From Hydractinia symbiolongicarpus (taxonomy: Eukaryota; Cnidaria; Hydrozoa; Anthoathecata; Hydractiniidae): DNA of 64,000 nt. A program made the translations under genes and the position numbers. Shown here piece by piece: positions 37,701-49,150 of the stretch; the stretch's first letter is position 1; each line of letters opens with the position of its first letter. The notes under the pieces are model-generated. The model had not been told where the DNA came from. It did no database searches and was given only the letters and a program-made list of their open reading frames with translations. Location: the NCBI RefSeq assembly GCF_029227915.1, contig NC_079881.1, positions 13,369,501-13,433,500 of the forward strand, written 5' to 3'.

Positions 37701-37946
37701 TTAAAAAGAACAGCCGAATGGAACTTGTCTGTGCTCTTGGATTCACTTTATTTACGTTTAGACTCCATGTTAGGCCGTAAAAGGCCATATTACAGGCTTT
37801 AAAGGCCTGTGCAGGTAGTTAGCAGCGTTCTCAGATCCTGGCGCTCAAGAAAACGACTTAAGACATCGTAGTCCATTGAGATTGAAAGGAATAGGCCAAC
37901 GGCCTCCTATCTGTGCTCGTGGAACTCCCTGACTTAAGTGTAGTCT
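33293..37946 (-). repeat. 2,327-bp tandem duplication nested in the HOR
   Basis: Two consecutive units, about 33,293-35,619 and 35,620-37,946. Displaced markers are ATTCCGATG at 34,658 and 36,985 and the CTCCTCATTA...TTTAAATGTCTG segment at about 33,293, 35,620 and 37,945. The second copy has a private 4-bp insertion at about 35,852 (CATGTATGTAGTT) and a CATAAGGGGCC change at about 35,632. Confidence 0.85.
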
Positions 37947-38514
37947 CCTCATTAGGCCATAAGAGGCCGTATTACACGGTTTAAATGTCTGTCCACGTAA
38001 TTAGACACGTTCTCAGAGCCTGGCGCTCAAGAAAACGGCTTATTATATCGTAGTCCATTGAGATTAAAAAGAACAGACTGATCTCCACTTGTCTGGGCTC
38101 GTGGAATCACGTGATTTACGTGTAGACTCCAAATTAGGCCGTAAATAGCCATATTACAGGCTTTAAAGACATGTGCACGTAGTTAGGAACGTTCTCAGAG
38201 CCTGGCGCTCAAGAAAACGACTTAATACATCGTAGACTATTGAGATTAAATGGAACAGCCGAATGGACCCTTTCAGACTCAATATTAGGTCGTAAAAAGC
38301 CATATTACAGGCTTTAAAGGACTGTACATGTAGTTAGCAGCGTTCATAGAGCCTGGCGCACAGGAAAACGACTTAGTATATCGTAGTCCATTGAGATTAA
38401 AAGGAACAGACCAATGGGAACTTGTCTGCGCTCGTGGAATCACTTTATTTACGTTTAGACTCCATGTTAGGCCGTAAAAGGCCATATTACAGGCTTTAAA
38501 TGCCTGTGGAAGAC

Positions 38515-41500
38515 GTTAGCAGCGTTCTTGCAGCCTGACGCTCAAGAAAACGAATTAATACATCGTAGTTCATTGAAGTTGTAAGGAATATGCCGATGAC
38601 CCCCTGTCTGTGCTCGTTGAACTCCCTGACTTAAGTGTAGTCTCCTTATTAGGCCATAAGAGGCCGTATTACACGGTTTAAAGGTCTGTCCACGTAATTA
38701 GGAACGTTCTCAGAGCCTGGCGCTCAAGAAAACGGCTTATTATATCGTAGTCCATTGAGATTAAAAAGAACAGACTGATCCCCACTTGTCTGGGCTCGTG
38801 GGATCACGTGATTTACGTGTAGTCTCCAATTTAGGCTGTAAAAAGACCTATTATGCGTTTCAAAGGACTTTGTACGTAGTTAGCAGCGCTCATAGAGCTT
38901 GGCGTTCAAGAAAACGACTTAAGACACCGCAGTCCATTGAGATTGAAAGGAATAGTCCGATGGCAACTTCTCTGGGCTCGTGGAATCACGTGACTTACCT
39001 GCAGTCTGCTTATTAGGCCGTAAAAGGACCTATTATGCGTTTCAAAGGACTGTGTATGTAGTTAGCAGCGTTCATAGAGTCTGGCGTTCAAGAAAACGAC
39101 TTAATACATCGTAGACAATTGAGATTAAAAGGAACAGCCGAATGGAACTTGTCGGAGTTCGTAGAATCACGTGATTTACGTGTAGATTCCATATTATGCC
39201 AAAAAGGCCATATTACAAGCTTTAAAGGACTGTGCACGTAGTTAGCAGCGTTCATAGAGCCTGGCGCACAGGAAAACGACTTAGTATAACGTAGTCCATT
39301 GAGATTAAAAGGAACAGACCAATGGGAACTTGTCTGTGCTCGTGGAATCAGTTTATTCACGTTTAGACTCCATGTTAGGCCGTAAAAGGCCATATTATAG
39401 GCTTTATGGAAGAAGTTAGCAGCGTTCTTGCAGCCTGACGCTCAAGAAAACGAATTAATACGTCGTAGTTCATTGAAGTTGAAAGGAATAGGCGGATGAC
39501 CTCCTGTCTGTGCTCGTGGAACTCCCTGACTTAAGTGTAGTCTCCTTATTAGGCCATAAGAGGCCGTATTACACGGTTTAAAGGTCTGTCCACGTAATTA
39601 GGAACGTTCTCAGAGCCTGGCGCTCAAGAAAATGGCTTATTATAACGTAGTCGATTGAGATTAAAAAGAACAGACTGATCCCCACTTGTCTGGGCTCGTG
39701 GAATCACGTGATTTATGTGTAGACTCCAAATTAGGCCGTAAAAGGCCAAATTACAGGCTTTAAAGATATGTGCACGTAGTTAGGAACGTTCTCAGAGCCT
39801 GGCACTCAAGAAAACGACTTAATACATCGTAGACCATTGAGATTAAAAGGAACAGCCGAAAAGAACTTGTCGGAGTTAGTGGAATCACGTGATTTACGTG
39901 TAGACTCCATATTAGGCCGTAAAAAGCCATATTACAGGCTTTAAAGGACTGTGCACGTAGTTAGCAGCGTTCATAGAGCCTGGCGCACAGGAAAACGACT
40001 TAGTATATCGTAGTCCATTGATATTGACAGGAATAGACTGATGGCAATTTATTCTGGCTCGTGGAAGCACGTTATTTACGTGTGGACTCCTCATTGAACC
40101 GTAAATGTCCATATTACACACTTTAAAGGTCTGTACACGTAGTTGGTAACCTTTTTAGACACTGGCGCTAGAGAAAACGACTTAAGACATCGTAGTCCAT
40201 TGGGATTGAAAGGAACAGACCAATGGATTCTTGTCTGTGCTCGTGGAATCACTTTATTTACGTTTAGACTCCATGTTAGGCCGTAAAAGGCCATATTATA
40301 GGCTTTATGGAAGAAGTTAGCAGCGTTCTTGCAGCCTGACGCTCAAGAAAACGAATTAATACATCGTAGTTCATTGAAGTTGTAAGGAATATGCCGATGA
40401 CCCCCTGTCTGTGCTGGTGGAACTCCCTGACTTAAGTGTAGTCTCCTTATTAGGCCATAAGAGGCCGTATTACACGGTTTAAAGGTCTGTCCACGTAATT
40501 AGGAACGTTCTCAGAGCCTGGCGCTCAAGAAAACGGCTTATTATATCGTAGTCCATTGAGAATAAAAAGAACAGACTGATCCCCACTTGTCTGGGCTCGT
40601 GGGATCACGTGATTTACGTGTAGTCTCCAATTTAGGCTGTAAAAAGACCTATTATGCGTTTCAAAGGACTTTGTACGTAGTTAGCAGCGCTCATAGAGCT
40701 TGGCGTTCAAGAAAACGACTTAAGACACCGCAGTCCATTGAGATTGAAAGGAATAGTCCGATGGCAACTTCTCTGGGCTCGTGGAATCACGTGACTTACC
40801 TGCAGTCTGCTTATTAGGCCGTAAAAGGACCTATTATGCGTTTCAAAGGACTGTGTATGTAGTTAGCAGCGTTCATAGAGTCTGGCGTTCAAGAAAACGA
40901 CTTAATACATCGTAGACAATTGAGATTAAAAGGAACAGCCGAATGGAACTTGTCGGAGTTCGTAGAATCACGTGATTTACGTGTAGATTCCATATTATGC
41001 CAAAAAGGCCATATTACAAGCTTTAAAGGACTGTGCACGTAGTTAGCAGCGTTCATAGAGCCTGGCGCACAGGAAAACGACTTAGTATAACGTAGTCCAT
41101 TGAGATTAAAAGGAACAGACCAATGGGAACTTGTCTGTGCTCGTGGAATCAGTTTATTCACGTTTAGACTCCATGTTAGGCCGTAAAAGGCCATATTATA
41201 GGCTTTATGGAAGAAGTTAGCAGCGTTCTTGCAGCCTGACGCTCAAGAAAACGAATTAATACGTCGTAGTTCATTGAAGTTGAAAGGAATAGGCGGATGA
41301 CCTCCTGTCTGTGCTCGTGGAACTCCCTGACTTAAGTGTAGTCTCCTTATTAGGCCATAAGAGGCCGTATTACACGGTTTAAAGGTCTGTCCACGTAATT
41401 AGGAACGTTCTCAGAGCCTGGCGCTCAAGAAAATGGCTTATTATAACGTAGTCGATTGAGATTAAAAAGAACAGACTGATCCCCACTTGTCTGGGCTCGT

Positions 41501-42980
41501 GGAATCACGTGATTTATGTGTAGACTCCAAATTAGGCCGTAAAAGGCCAAATTACAGGCTTTAAAGATATGTGCACGTAGTTAGGAACGTTCTCAGAGCC
41601 TGGCACTCAAGAAAACGACTTAATACATCGTAGACCATTGAGATTAAAAGGAACAGCCGAAAAGAACTTGTCGGAGTTAGTGGAATCACGTGATTTACGT
41701 GTAGACTCCATATTAGGCCGTAAAAAGCCATATTACAGGCTTTAAAGGACTGTGCACGTAGTTAGCAGCGTTCATAGAGCCTGGCGCACAGGAAAACGAC
41801 TTAGTATATCGTAGTCCATTGATATTGACAGGAATAGACTGATGGCAATTTATTCTGGCTCGTGGAAGCACGTTATTTACGTGTGGACTCCTCATTGAAC
41901 CGTAAATGTCCATATTACACACTTTAAAGGTCTGTACACGTAGTTGGTAACCTTTTTAGACACTGGCGCTAGAGAAAACGACTTAAGACATCGTAGTCCA
42001 TTGGGATTGAAAGGAACAGACCAATGGATTCTTGTCTGTGCTCGTGGAATCACTTTATTTACGTTTAGACTCCATGTTAGGCCGTAAAAGGCCATATTAT
42101 AGGCTTTATGGAAGAAGTTAGCAGCGTTCTTGCAGCCTGACGCTCAAGAAAACGAATTAATACATCGTAGTTCATTGAAGTTGTAAGGAATATGCCGATG
42201 ACCCCCTGTCTGTGCTGGTGGAACTCCCTGACTTAAGTGTAGTCTCCTTATTAGGCCATAAGAGGCCGTATTACACGGTTTAAAGGTCTGTCCACGTAAT
42301 TAGGAACGTTCTCAGAGCCTGGCGCTCAAGAAAACGGCTTATTATATCGTAGTCCATTGAGATTAAAAAGAACAGACTGATCCCCACTTGTCTGGGCTCG
42401 TGGAATCACGTGATTTACGTGTAGTCTCCAATTTAGGCTGTAAAAAGACCTATTATGCGTTTCAAAGGACTTTGTACGTAGTTAGCAGCGCTCATAGAGC
42501 CTGGCGTTCAAGAAAACGACTTAAGACATCGCAGTCCATTGAGATTGAAAGGAATAGGCCGATGGCAACTTCTCTGGGCTCGTGAAATCACTTGACTTAC
42601 ATGCAGTCTCCTTATTAGGCCGTAAAAGGACCTATTATGCGTTTCAAAGGACTGTGTACGTAGTTAGCAGCGTTCATAGAGTCTGGCGTTCAAGAAAACG
42701 ACTTAATACATCGTAGACAATTGAGATTAAAAGGAACAGCCGAATGGAACTTGTCGGAGTTCGTAGAATCACGTGATTTACGTGTAGATTCCATATTATG
42801 CCAAAAAGGCCATATTACAAGCTTTAAAGGACTGTGCACGTAGTTAGCAGCGTTCATAGAGCCTGGCGCACAGGAAAACGACTTAGTATAACGTAGTCCA
42901 TTGAGATTAAAAGGAAAAGACCAATGGGAACTTGTCTGTGCTCGTGGAATCACTTTATTCACGTTTAGACTCCATATTAG
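38515..42980 (-). repeat. 1,801-bp HOR, about 2.5 nearly identical copies
   Basis: Copies 38,515-40,315, 40,316-42,116 and partial 42,117 to about 42,980. Marker positions 38,580, 38,786, 39,088 and 39,912 recur at exactly +1,801. Copies 1 and 2 differ at only a few bases by eye (for example GAGATTAAAAAG against GAGAATAAAAAG near 38,758/40,559, and CTCGTTGAAC against CTGGTGGAAC). The period is ten monomers minus 19 bp, due to shortened monomers such as TATAGGCTTTATGGAAG. The third copy has more differences. This is the most recently amplified unit in the window, unless it is an assembly duplication. Confidence 0.9.
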
Positions 42981-43189
42981 GCCGTAAAAGGCCATATTAC
43001 AGGCTTTAAACGCCTGTGGAAGAAGTTAGCAGCGTTCTTGCAGCCTGACGCTCAAGAAAACGAATTAATACATCGTAGTTCATTGAAGTTGAAAGGAATA
43101 GGCCGATGACCTCCTGTCTGTGCTCGTGGAACTCCCTGACTTAAGTGTAGTCTCCTTATTAGGCCATAAGAGGCCGTATTACATGCTTT

Positions 43190-43225
43190 AAAGGTCTGTC
43201 CACTATCGAATAGACAGATGGCAAC
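43190..43225 (-). repeat. Monomer with about 70 bp deleted, first copy
   Basis: GTCCACTATCGAATAGACAG joins parts of a monomer normally separated by the GTAATTAGGAACGTTCTC and CATTGAGATT segments. The same junction is at about 45,119-45,140. In the corresponding place near 47,590 the monomer is full length. Confidence 0.85.
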
Positions 43226-43449
43226 TTCTCTGGGCTCGTGGAATCACGTGATTTACGTGTAGACTCCAAATTAGGCCGTAAAAGGCCATATTATAGGCTT
43301 TAGAGACATGTGCACGTAGTTAGGAACGTTCTCAGAGCCTGGCGCTCAAGAAAACGACTTAATACATCGTAGACCATTGAGATTAAAAGGAACAGCCGAA
43401 TGGATCTTGTTAGAGTTAGTGGAATCACATGATTTACGTGTAGGCTCCA

Positions 43450-46400
43450 TATTAGGCCATATAAAACGCCATATTACAGGCTTTAAAGGACTGTGCACGT
43501 AGTTAGCAGCGTTCATAGAGCCTGGCGCACAGGAAAACGACTTAGTGCATCGTAGTCCATTGAGATTGAAAAGAATAGACCGATGGCAACTGCTTTGGGA
43601 TCGTGGAATCACGTGACTTACATGCAGTCTCTTTATTAGGCCGTAAAAGGACTTATTATGCGTTTCAAAGGACTGGTTACGGAGTTACCAGCGTTCATAG
43701 AGCCTGGCGTTCAAGAAAACGACTTAATACATCGTAGACAATTGAGATTAAAAGGAACAGCCGAATGGAACTTGTCGGAGTTCGTAGAATCACGTGATTT
43801 ACGTGTAGATTCCATATTATGCCAAAAAGGCCATATTACAAGCTTTAAAGGACTGTGCACGTAGTTAGCAGCGTTCATAGAGCCTGGCGCACAGGAAAAC
43901 GACTTAGTATAACGTAGTCCATTGAGATTAAAAGGAACAGACCAATGGGAACTTGTCTGTGCTCGTGGAATCAGTTTATTCACGTTTAGACTCCATGTTA
44001 GGCCGTGAAAGGCCATATTATAGGCTTTATGGAAGAAGTTAGCAGCGTTCTTGCAGCCTGACGCTCAAGAAAACGAATTAATACGTCGTAGTTCATTGAA
44101 GTTGAAAGAAATAGGCGGATGACCTCCTGTCTGTGCTCGTGGAACTCCCTGACTTAAGTGTAGTCTCCTTATTAGGCCATAAGAGGCCGTATTACACGGT
44201 TTAAAGATCTGTCCACGTAATTAGGAACGTTCTCAGAGCCTGGCGCTCAAGAAAACGGCTTATTATAACGTAGTCCATTGAGATTAAAAAGAACAGACTG
44301 ATCCCCACTTGTCTGGGCTCGTGGAATCACGTGATTTACGTGTAGACTCCAAATTAGGCCGTAAAAGGCCAAATTACAGGCTTTAAAGACATGTGCACGT
44401 AGTTAGGAACGTTTTCAGAGCCTGGCGCTCAAGAAAACGACTTAATACATCGTAGACCATTGAGATTAAAAGGAACAGCCGAATAGAACTTGTCAGAGTT
44501 AGTGGAATCACGTGATTTATGTGTAGACTCCATATTAGGCCGTAAAAAGCCATATTACAGGCTTTAACGGACTGTGCACGTAGTTAGCAGCGTTCATAGA
44601 GCCTGGCGCACAGAAAAACGACTTAGTATATCGTAGTCCATTGATATTGACAGGAATAGACTGATGGCAATTTATGCTGGCTCGTGGAAGCACGTTATTT
44701 ACGTGTGGACTCCTCATTAAGCCGTAAAAGTCCATATTACACACTTTAAAGGTCTGTACACGTAGTTGGTAACCTTTTTAGACACTGGCGCTAGAGAAAA
44801 CGACTTAAGACATCGTAGTCCATTGGGATTGAAAGGAACAGACCAATGGATTCTTGTCTGTGCTCGTGGAATCACTTTATTTACGTTTAGACTCCATATT
44901 AGGCCGTAAAAGGCCATATTATAGGCTTTAAAGGCCTGTGGAAGAAGTTAGCAGCGTTCTTGCAGCCTGACGCTCAAGAAAACGAATTAATACATCGTAG
45001 TTCATTGAAGTTGAAAGGAATAGGCCGATGACCTCCTGTCTGTGCTCGTGGAACTCCCTGACTTAAGTGTAGTCTCCTTATTAGGCCATAAGAGGCCGTA
45101 TTACATGCTTTAAAGGTCTGTCCACTATCGAATAGACAGATGGCAACTTCTCTGGGCTCGTGGAATCACGTGATTTACGTGTAGACTCCAAATTAGGCCG
45201 TAAAAGGCCATATTACAGGCTTTAAAGACATGTGCACGTAGTTAGGAACGTTATCAGAGCCTGGCGCTGAAGAAAACGACTTAATACATCGTAGACCATT
45301 GAGATTAAAAGGAACAGCCGAATGGATCTTGTTAGAGTTAGTGGAATCACGTGATTTACGTGTAGACTCCATATTAGGCCATATAAAACGCCATATTACA
45401 GGCTTTAAAGGACTGTGCACGTAGTTAGCAGCGTTCATAGAGCCTGGCGCTCAAGTAAACGGCTTATTATATCGTAGTCCATTGAGATTAAAAAGAACAG
45501 ACTGATCCCCACTTGTCTGGGCTCGTGGAATCACGTGATTTACGTGTAGACTACAAATTAGTCCGTAAAAGGCCAAATTACAGGCTTTAAAGACATGTGC
45601 ACGTAGTTAGGAACGTTCTCAGAGCCTGGCGCTCAAGAAAACGACTTAATACATCGTAGGCCATTGAGATTAAAAGAAACAGCCGAATGGAACTTGTCAG
45701 AGTTAGTGAAATCACGTGATTTACATGCAGTCTCTTTATTAGGCCGTAAAAGGACTTTATTATGCGTTTCAAAGGACTGTGTACGTAGTTACCAGCGTTC
45801 ATAGAGCGTGGCGTTCAAAAAAACGGCTTAATACATCGTAGACCATTGAGATTAAAAGGAACAGCCGAATGGAACTTGTCGGAGTTCGTAGAATCACGTG
45901 ATTTACGTGTAGACTCCATATTAGGCCATATAAAACGCCATATTACAGGCTTTAAAGGACTGTGCACGTAGTTAGCAGCGTTCATAGAGCCTGGCGCACA
46001 GGAAAACGACTTAGTGTATCGTAGTCCATTGAGATTGAAAAGAATAGACCGATGGCAACTGCTCTGGGCTCGTGGAATCACGTGACTTACATGCAGTCTC
46101 TTTATTAGGCCGTAAAAGGACTTATTATGCGTTTCAAAGGACTGTGTACGGAGTTACCAGCGTTCATAGAGCGTGCCGTTCAAGAAAACGACTTAATACA
46201 TCGTAGACAATTGAGATTAAAAGGAACAGCCGAATGGAACTTGTCGGAGTTCGTAGAATCACGTGATTTACGTGTAGATTCCATATTATGCCAAAAAGGC
46301 CATATTACAAGCTTTAAAGGACTGTGCACGTAGTTAGCAGCGTTCATAGAGCCTGGCGCACAGGAAAACGACTTAGTATAACGTAGTCCATTGAGATTGA

Positions 46401-48460
46401 AAGGAACAGACCAATGGGAACTTGTCTGTGCTCGTGGAATCAGTTTATTCACGTTTAGACTCCATGTTAGGCCGTGAAAGGCCATATTATAGGCTTTATG
46501 GAAGAAGTTAGCAGCGTTCTTGCAGCCTGACGCTCAAGAAAACGAATTAATACGTCGTAGTTCATTGAAGTTGAAAGGAATAGGCGGATGACCTCCTGTC
46601 TGTGCTCGTGGAACTCCCTGACTTAAGTGTAGTCTCCTTATTAGGCCATAAGAGGCCGTATTACACGGTTTAAAGATCTGTCCACGTAATTAGGAACGTT
46701 CTCAGAGCCTGGCGCTCAAGAAAACGGCTTATTATAACGTAGTCCATTGAGATTAAAAAGAACAGACTGATCCCCACTTGTCTGGGCTCGTGGAATCACG
46801 TGATTTACGTGTAGACTCCAAATTAGGCCGTAAAAGGCCAAATTACAGGCTTTAAAGACATGTGCACGTAGTTAGGAACGTTTTCAGAGGCTGGCGCTCA
46901 AGAAAACGACTTAATACATCGTAGACCATTGAGATTAAAAGGAACAGCCGAATAGAACTTGTCAGAGTTAGTGGAATCACGTGATTTACGTGTAGACTCC
47001 ATATTAGGCCGTAAAAAGCCATATTACAGGCTTTAACGGACTGTGCACGTAGTTAGCAGCGTTCATAGAGCCTGGCGCACAGAAAAACGACTTAGTATAT
47101 CGTAGTCCATTGATATTGACAGGAATAGACTGATGGCAATTTATGCTGGCTCGTGGAAGCACGTTATTTACGTGTGGACTCCTCATTGAGCCGTAAATGT
47201 CCATATTACACACTTTAAAGGTCTGTACACGTAGTTGGTAACCTTTTTAGACACTGGCGCTAGAGAAAACGACTTAAGACATCGTAGTCCATTGGGATTG
47301 AAAGGAACAGACCAATGGATTCTTGTCTGTGCTCGTGGAATCACTTTATTTACGTTTAGACTCTATATTAGGCCGTAAAAGGCCATATTATAGGCTTTAA
47401 AGGCCTGTGGAAGAAGTTAGCAGCGTTCTTGCAGCCTGACGCTCAAGAAAACGAATTAATACATCGTAGTTCATTGAAGTTGAAAGGAAAAGGCCGATGA
47501 CCTCCTGTCTGTGCTCGTGGAACTCCCTGACTTAAGTGTAGTCTCCTTATTAGGCCATAAGAGGCCGTATTACACGGTTTAAAGATCTGTCCACGTAATT
47601 AGGAACGTTCTCAGAGCCTGGCGCTCAAGAAAACGGCTTATTATAACGTAGTCCATTGAGATTAAAAAGAACAGACTGATCCCCACTTGTCTGGGCTCGT
47701 GGAATCACGTGATTTACGTGTAGACTCCAAATTAGGCCGTAAAAGGCCATATTACAGGCTTTAAAGACATGTGCACGTAGTTAGGAACGTTATCAGAGCC
47801 TGGCGCTGAAGAAAACGACTTAATACATCGTAGACCATTGAGATTAAAAGGAACAGCCGAATGGATCTTGTTAGAGTTAGTGGAATCACGTGATTTACGT
47901 GTAGACTCCATATTAGGCCATATAAAACGCCATATTACAGGCTTTAAAGGAATGTGCACGTAGTTAGCAGCGTTCATAGAGCCTGGCGCTCAAGTAAACG
48001 GCTTATTATATCGTAGTCCATTGAGATTAAAAAGAACAGACTGATCCCCACTTGTCTGGGCTCGTGGAATCACGTGATTTACGTGTAGACTTCAAATTAG
48101 TCCGTAAAAGGCCAAATTACAGGCTTTAAAGACATGTGCACGTAGTTAGGAACGTTCTCAGAGCCTGGCGCTCAAGAAAACGACTTAATGCATCGTAGGC
48201 CATTGAGATTAAAAGGAACAGCCGAATGGAACTTGTCAGAGTTAGTGAAATCACGTGATTTACATGCAGTCTCTTTATTAGGCCGTAAAAGGACTTTATT
48301 ATGCGTTTCAAAGGACTGTGTACGTAGTTACCAGCGTTCATAGAGCGTGGCGTTCAAAAAAAACGGCTTAATACATCGTAGACCATTGAGATTAAAAGGA
48401 ACAGCCGAATGGAACTTGTCGGAGTTCGTAGAATTACGTGATTTACGTGTAGACTCCATA
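43450..48460 (-). repeat. 2,469-bp duplication (43.45-45.92 and 45.92-48.46 kb)
   Basis: Markers at 43,612, 43,711 and 44,535 recur at +2,469. After about 45,150 the offset becomes 2,539. The 70-bp change equals the deletion present at 45.12 kb in copy 1 and absent from copy 2. Derived variants such as GGCCATATAAAACGCC and TCAAGTAAACGGC are shared with the forward block B-left. The right edge is at about 48,460, where GGCGTAAATGGTCGTG replaces GGCCATATAAAACG. Confidence 0.87.
45119..45145 (-). repeat. Monomer with about 70 bp deleted, second copy
   Basis: Same TCCACTATCGAATAGACAG junction as near 43,200. It accounts for the offset step from 2,469 to 2,539 bp inside the surrounding duplication. 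Confidence 0.85.
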
Positions 48461-49129
48461 TTAGGCGTAAATGGTCGTGTTACAGGCTTTAAACACATGT
48501 TCATGTAGTTAGCAGCGCTCATAGAGCCTGGCGTTCAAGAAAACGACTTAATACATCGTAGACCATTAAGATTAAAAGGAAGAGCCGAATGGAACTTGTC
48601 GGAGTTATTGGAATCACGTGATTTACGTGTAGACTCCATATTAGGCCGTAAAAAGCCATATTACAGGCTTTAAAGGACTGTGAACGCAGTTAGCAGCGTT
48701 CATAGAGCCTGGCGCACAGGAAAACGACTTAGTATATCGTAGTCCATTGAGATTAAAAGGAACAGACCAATGGAAACTTGTCTGTCCTCGTGGAATCACT
48801 TTATTTACGTTTAGACTCCATGTTAGGCCGTAAAAGGCCATATTACAGGCTTTAAAGGCCTGTGGAAGAAGTTAGCAGCGTTCTTGCAGCCTGACGCTCA
48901 AGAAAACGAATTAATACATCGTAGTTCATTAAAATTGAAAGGAATAGGCCGATGACCTCCTGTCTGTGCTCGTGGAACTCCCTGACTTAAGTGAAGTCTC
49001 CTTATTAGGCCATAATAGGCCGTATTACACCGTTTAAAGGTCTGTCCACGTAATTAGGAACGTTCTCAGAGTCTGGCGCTCAAGAAAACGACTTATTATG
49101 TCGTAGTCCATTGAGATTGAAAGGAATAG

Positions 49130-49150
49130 ACCAATGGCAACTGTAGACTC
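49130..49150 (-). repeat. Monomer with about 32 bp deleted (CACGTG site lost)
   Basis: GGCAACTGTAGACTCC joins sequence normally separated by the GGGCTCGTGGAATCACGTG stretch. It is an independent deletion at nearly the same monomer position as the recurrent 30-bp deletion of the 18-38 kb region. Confidence 0.75.

Noticed and set aside
18298-38300. CRISPR array or bacterial repeat cassette
   Set aside because: The whole 182-bp unit is repeated with no unique spacers, the repeats vary by gradual point changes, and no cas-like frame is present.
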